NCBI GenBank assembly: GCA_013400975.1
Contig: WBMZ01009005.1
Location: 1-64,000 of the forward strand
DNA length: 64,000 bases
Direction: 5' to 3'
Source of the DNA: Atrichornis clamosus
Taxonomy: Eukaryota > Chordata > Aves > Passeriformes > Menuridae
Position 1 is the first letter of the stretch. The number at the start of each line of letters is the position of its first letter. This document shows, piece by piece, positions 61,446 through 64,000 of this stretch. The notes beneath the pieces were generated by a model, which saw only the letters and a list, made by a program, of their open reading frames with translations, was not told where the DNA came from and made no database searches. The translations under genes and the position numbers were made by a program.

Positions 61446-62110
61446 AGGTCAGCAATAGCTTGTTGACATTCCAGGGATTTACTTGTTATTCCAGTTGGCT
61501 AAACAATATAAGAGACAGGAGACAGTGCAAAGTGGAAAGCATAACAGGGCCATGTGCAGTATTGATGAAAGGTGAAGTGAAAGTACAGCCTGCCTGAGAA
61601 GTTGTCCTGGGAAAGATGAAATGGATGAGGAATGAAAGAAGTTTCAGTAGACTTTGATTATAGCACACTTAGGGTAAGAGAGATTTAGTAACAAATAATT
61701 TTCCAGTAGGAGAACCTCAGGTAATTTGACCACCACTGTATAAGAAACAATCTTGAATGGGCTTTGTAAAGCAGATTAGAGAACCAGTTTAGAATATAGA
61801 TATTAAAATATCCATTGAAGGCTTAAGTTCTTCATCTACTTCATGATAATTCTAATGAGTGAAAAAAAATTTTACAAAATTGTATCCAGTTGTAGAAAAA
61901 TACTTATATACGATAACATAAGAAGAAAAGCGTTTATCAATTACAGTATTACAAGGTCATCAAATTTTGAGAGAGAGGTCTGTAGAACAAAGAAATACGG
62001 TGAGCAATAGTTAAGTCAGGGACTTAATTGGTTCTGTGAGTGGAGAAAAATTGTCAATTAAAAAAAAAAAAAAGCAATATCTGTGAGAGACAACAGAAGG
62101 CATGTGGCTG
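61446..62110. other. Unique sequence
   Basis: No feature seen; a poly(A) run lies at 62059-62073. Confidence 0.5.
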
Positions 62111-62673
62111 TGTCATGGTTTAACCCCAGCCAGGCACTAAGCACCACACAGCCGCTCTTCACTCCCCCTCAAGCAGTGGGATGGGGCACACAATAGGAAA
62201 ACTCAAACTCGTGGCTTGAGGTAAAGGCAGTTTAATGGGACAGAAAATGAAGACAATAGTACTAACAATGATAAAAGAATTAGAATATACAAAACAAATG
62301 ATGCCCAATGCTGTTGTTGACCACTTGCTGATAACCAATGCCCTGGACTGGTGTTCCACAGCAGCAGAATCCAAGCAGGTTTTCCCCCAGTTTCCATACT
62401 GGGTATGAAGTCACGTGGAATGGAATACCCCTTGAGTCAGGTGGGGGTTAGCTGTCCTGGCTTTGTCCCCTCACAGCCTCTAGTTCCACTCCAGCCTCCC
62501 CACTGGCAGGAAAGCATGAGAAGCTGAAAAGTCCTTGACTTAGCAAAGAGACTACTTAGCAGCAACTAAAACATCAGTGTGTTCTCAACTTCATTTTCAA
62601 AGTAAATCTGAAACACAACACTATATCAGGTAGTAGGAAGAAAATTAACCCTATCCCAGACTAAACCAGGACA
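62111..62673 (-). mobile_element. Solo LTR, related but distinct subfamily
   Basis: Plus-strand ends TGTCATGGTTTAACCCCAGC and CAGACTAAACCAGGACA place it in the same LTR superfamily as the others. The interior differs, however: it lacks the AAGCAAAGCAAAACAAGG segment and has GACAATAGTACTAACAATGA instead. At 563 bp it is slightly shorter. Flanking 5-mers GGCTG and GTTTT do not match. ORFs on the minus strand at 62159-62397 are LTR-derived. Confidence 0.9.
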
Positions 62674-64000
62674 GTTTTGAATTGTTCTTCATTAAATCTG
62701 AGATCCAGAACTACAATGTAAAAGGACAAGAATAACAAAAGAGTTGAGAGAGAGGTGCTGAGTTTTGAGACAGAGGCAATAACTGCCTCAGATCTTCCAA
62801 ATATATACAAAAAATTTACAAATACTGTAAATCCAGGAAGGATTTAAAAGTGTGAGCTAAATGAAAAAGTCAAAAGGGTAAGCTACCTCATTAACTAAAT
62901 CATAAAACATTATTTTCAGTAAAAAATAAAAATTTTGATAATAATTTAAATTAATTCTGTTTTAACCTCCATTAGTAGTGGAACAGAATAGTGGAGTACA
63001 GATAAAAATTATACAGGTAAAAGAAAGTAAAACAAAAGTATCGTACTAAAGCACTGTATTGTACAGTGATTTACCATTACACTAATGATTCAAGAAAAAG
63101 TTTGCTGGGACAAAAAACTGGGTGAAAGGAATAAAGTGGCATAGTTCTTATGTGGATTTTAATGAACTACTTGAATAACTATTGATTATTAATGAAAATA
63201 TTTATTCTAAAAGCAATTTGCAATAAATTCTGCCACTTAAGTTGAAAAATAATTAATAAAACTATGAAGACTGCCAGTTTTGAACAATTTATTGAATGTA
63301 GATGATGTCTACTAATCTTCTATAGAGTTTAGTGTTATAATCAAATCAAAATTGTTAATAATAAAAAAAAAATCCCCAACCCTTGAACAATCTGTTTGTG
63401 CTCTTATGAAATAGGGTGTTGCAGGTAATTACAGAGTTGACAAAAAGAAAAGCAAAAAAACTCCAAATAAAAATAAGAGTAGATAAAAATAACAAATTTG
63501 TCAGATCCTAGAAAATGCAGGTAATAAGGTTTTTGGACAGAGCCACAAGAAGAACAGAAAATAGAAACAGGCATTGGGGTGAAAGTGGACAATGACTCAG
63601 GGAGGAGTCATCAAACTAGAAAAAGTGGGCTGTGCATGCAGGAATCTGTACACAGCACAAAGCCCTAGAGCAATGCTGTTTAACCAAACCTGATCTACAG
63701 CATTCAGCACAGGCCCTATCAGTGATTAAAATAAAAACAGACACCTCCCCCCCACCCAAAAAAAAAAAGAAGGCAAGTAAGTAAAGCAAGTCAGGCATTC
63801 AGTGCATGAGTGACTGATACTAGTTCTCAAGCTAAGGCAGCAGGAAATGAGCTTCAAATAAACTGCAGTAGTTGGCATCACCAGACTTTTCTCAATTGCA
63901 ACTTCCCTGAGTTTGGCTTGCACACAACCTCTGTAAGGATCCAGCAGGGAAAGGATGATTGTGTCTGTGCTGGTCCCACCACCTGTTCTAGGGATGGCTT
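62674..64000. other. Unique AT-rich right end
   Basis: No gene seen up to the window edge. A C-run followed by an A-run lies at about 63745-63768. Confidence 0.5.

Noticed and set aside
1..64000. CRISPR arrays, insertion sequences, operons or other prokaryotic systems
   Set aside because: No regularly spaced repeats or bacterial gene structure; every repeat type present is of vertebrate (avian) origin.

Overview
This window looks like gene-poor nuclear DNA from a bird, most likely a passerine. The main evidence is interspersed repeats. There are at least ten CR1 LINE fragments in both orientations. There are six solo LTRs of the avian endogenous-retrovirus type that I read as ERVL-like. One tRNA-Ile-derived SINE with a CR1-like tail sits inside one of the LTRs, a composition I know from TguSINE1 of zebra finch and other passerines. 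The background is AT-rich with few CpGs. No intact protein-coding gene, RNA gene, operon, CRISPR array or prokaryotic feature is visible, and nearly all short ORFs are chance or repeat-derived.

Layout. 1-200 is a CpG-rich block that looks like the edge of a promoter or first exon, cut off on its right by a CR1. 0.2-7 kb is mostly unique sequence with small CR1 pieces, a perfect 11-bp inverted repeat, and a decayed coding-like block on the minus strand (about 6062-6490) followed by a poly(A)-signal-like site. 7072-7645 is a plus-strand solo LTR. 7.6-20 kb is mostly featureless, apart from a degenerate ORF-rich block at 13.9-15 kb. 20.2-20.6 kb is a polypurine tract containing a 141-N assembly gap. 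21.5-25 kb is a CR1 cluster, one copy split by a minus-strand LTR with a recognisable 5-bp target duplication.

28-39 kb holds two short CR1 pieces, a perfect 38-bp tandem duplication, two minus-strand LTRs 3.7 kb apart (the second carrying the SINE), a candidate 80-nt coding exon at 36095-36174, an ancient CR1 and a two-phase pentanucleotide microsatellite. 39-50 kb is mostly unique, with one 122-codon minus-strand ORF. 50-64 kb holds three more CR1 pieces, two more LTRs and a possible 39-nt exon at 53118-53156.

Interpretation. The window is probably a long intron or an intergenic interval. The candidate exons would fit a plus-strand gene with very long introns, but I could not identify one or join the exons in a consistent reading frame. 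The repeats form a readable insertion order: old CR1s, then LTRs (one inside a CR1), then a SINE inside an LTR. I found no convincing new biological system. The items most worth checking are the candidate exons, the decayed coding block at 6 kb, the two unexplained ORF-rich blocks (13.9-15 kb and 53.9-54.8 kb), and the CR1 fragment flanked by a 17-bp direct repeat.
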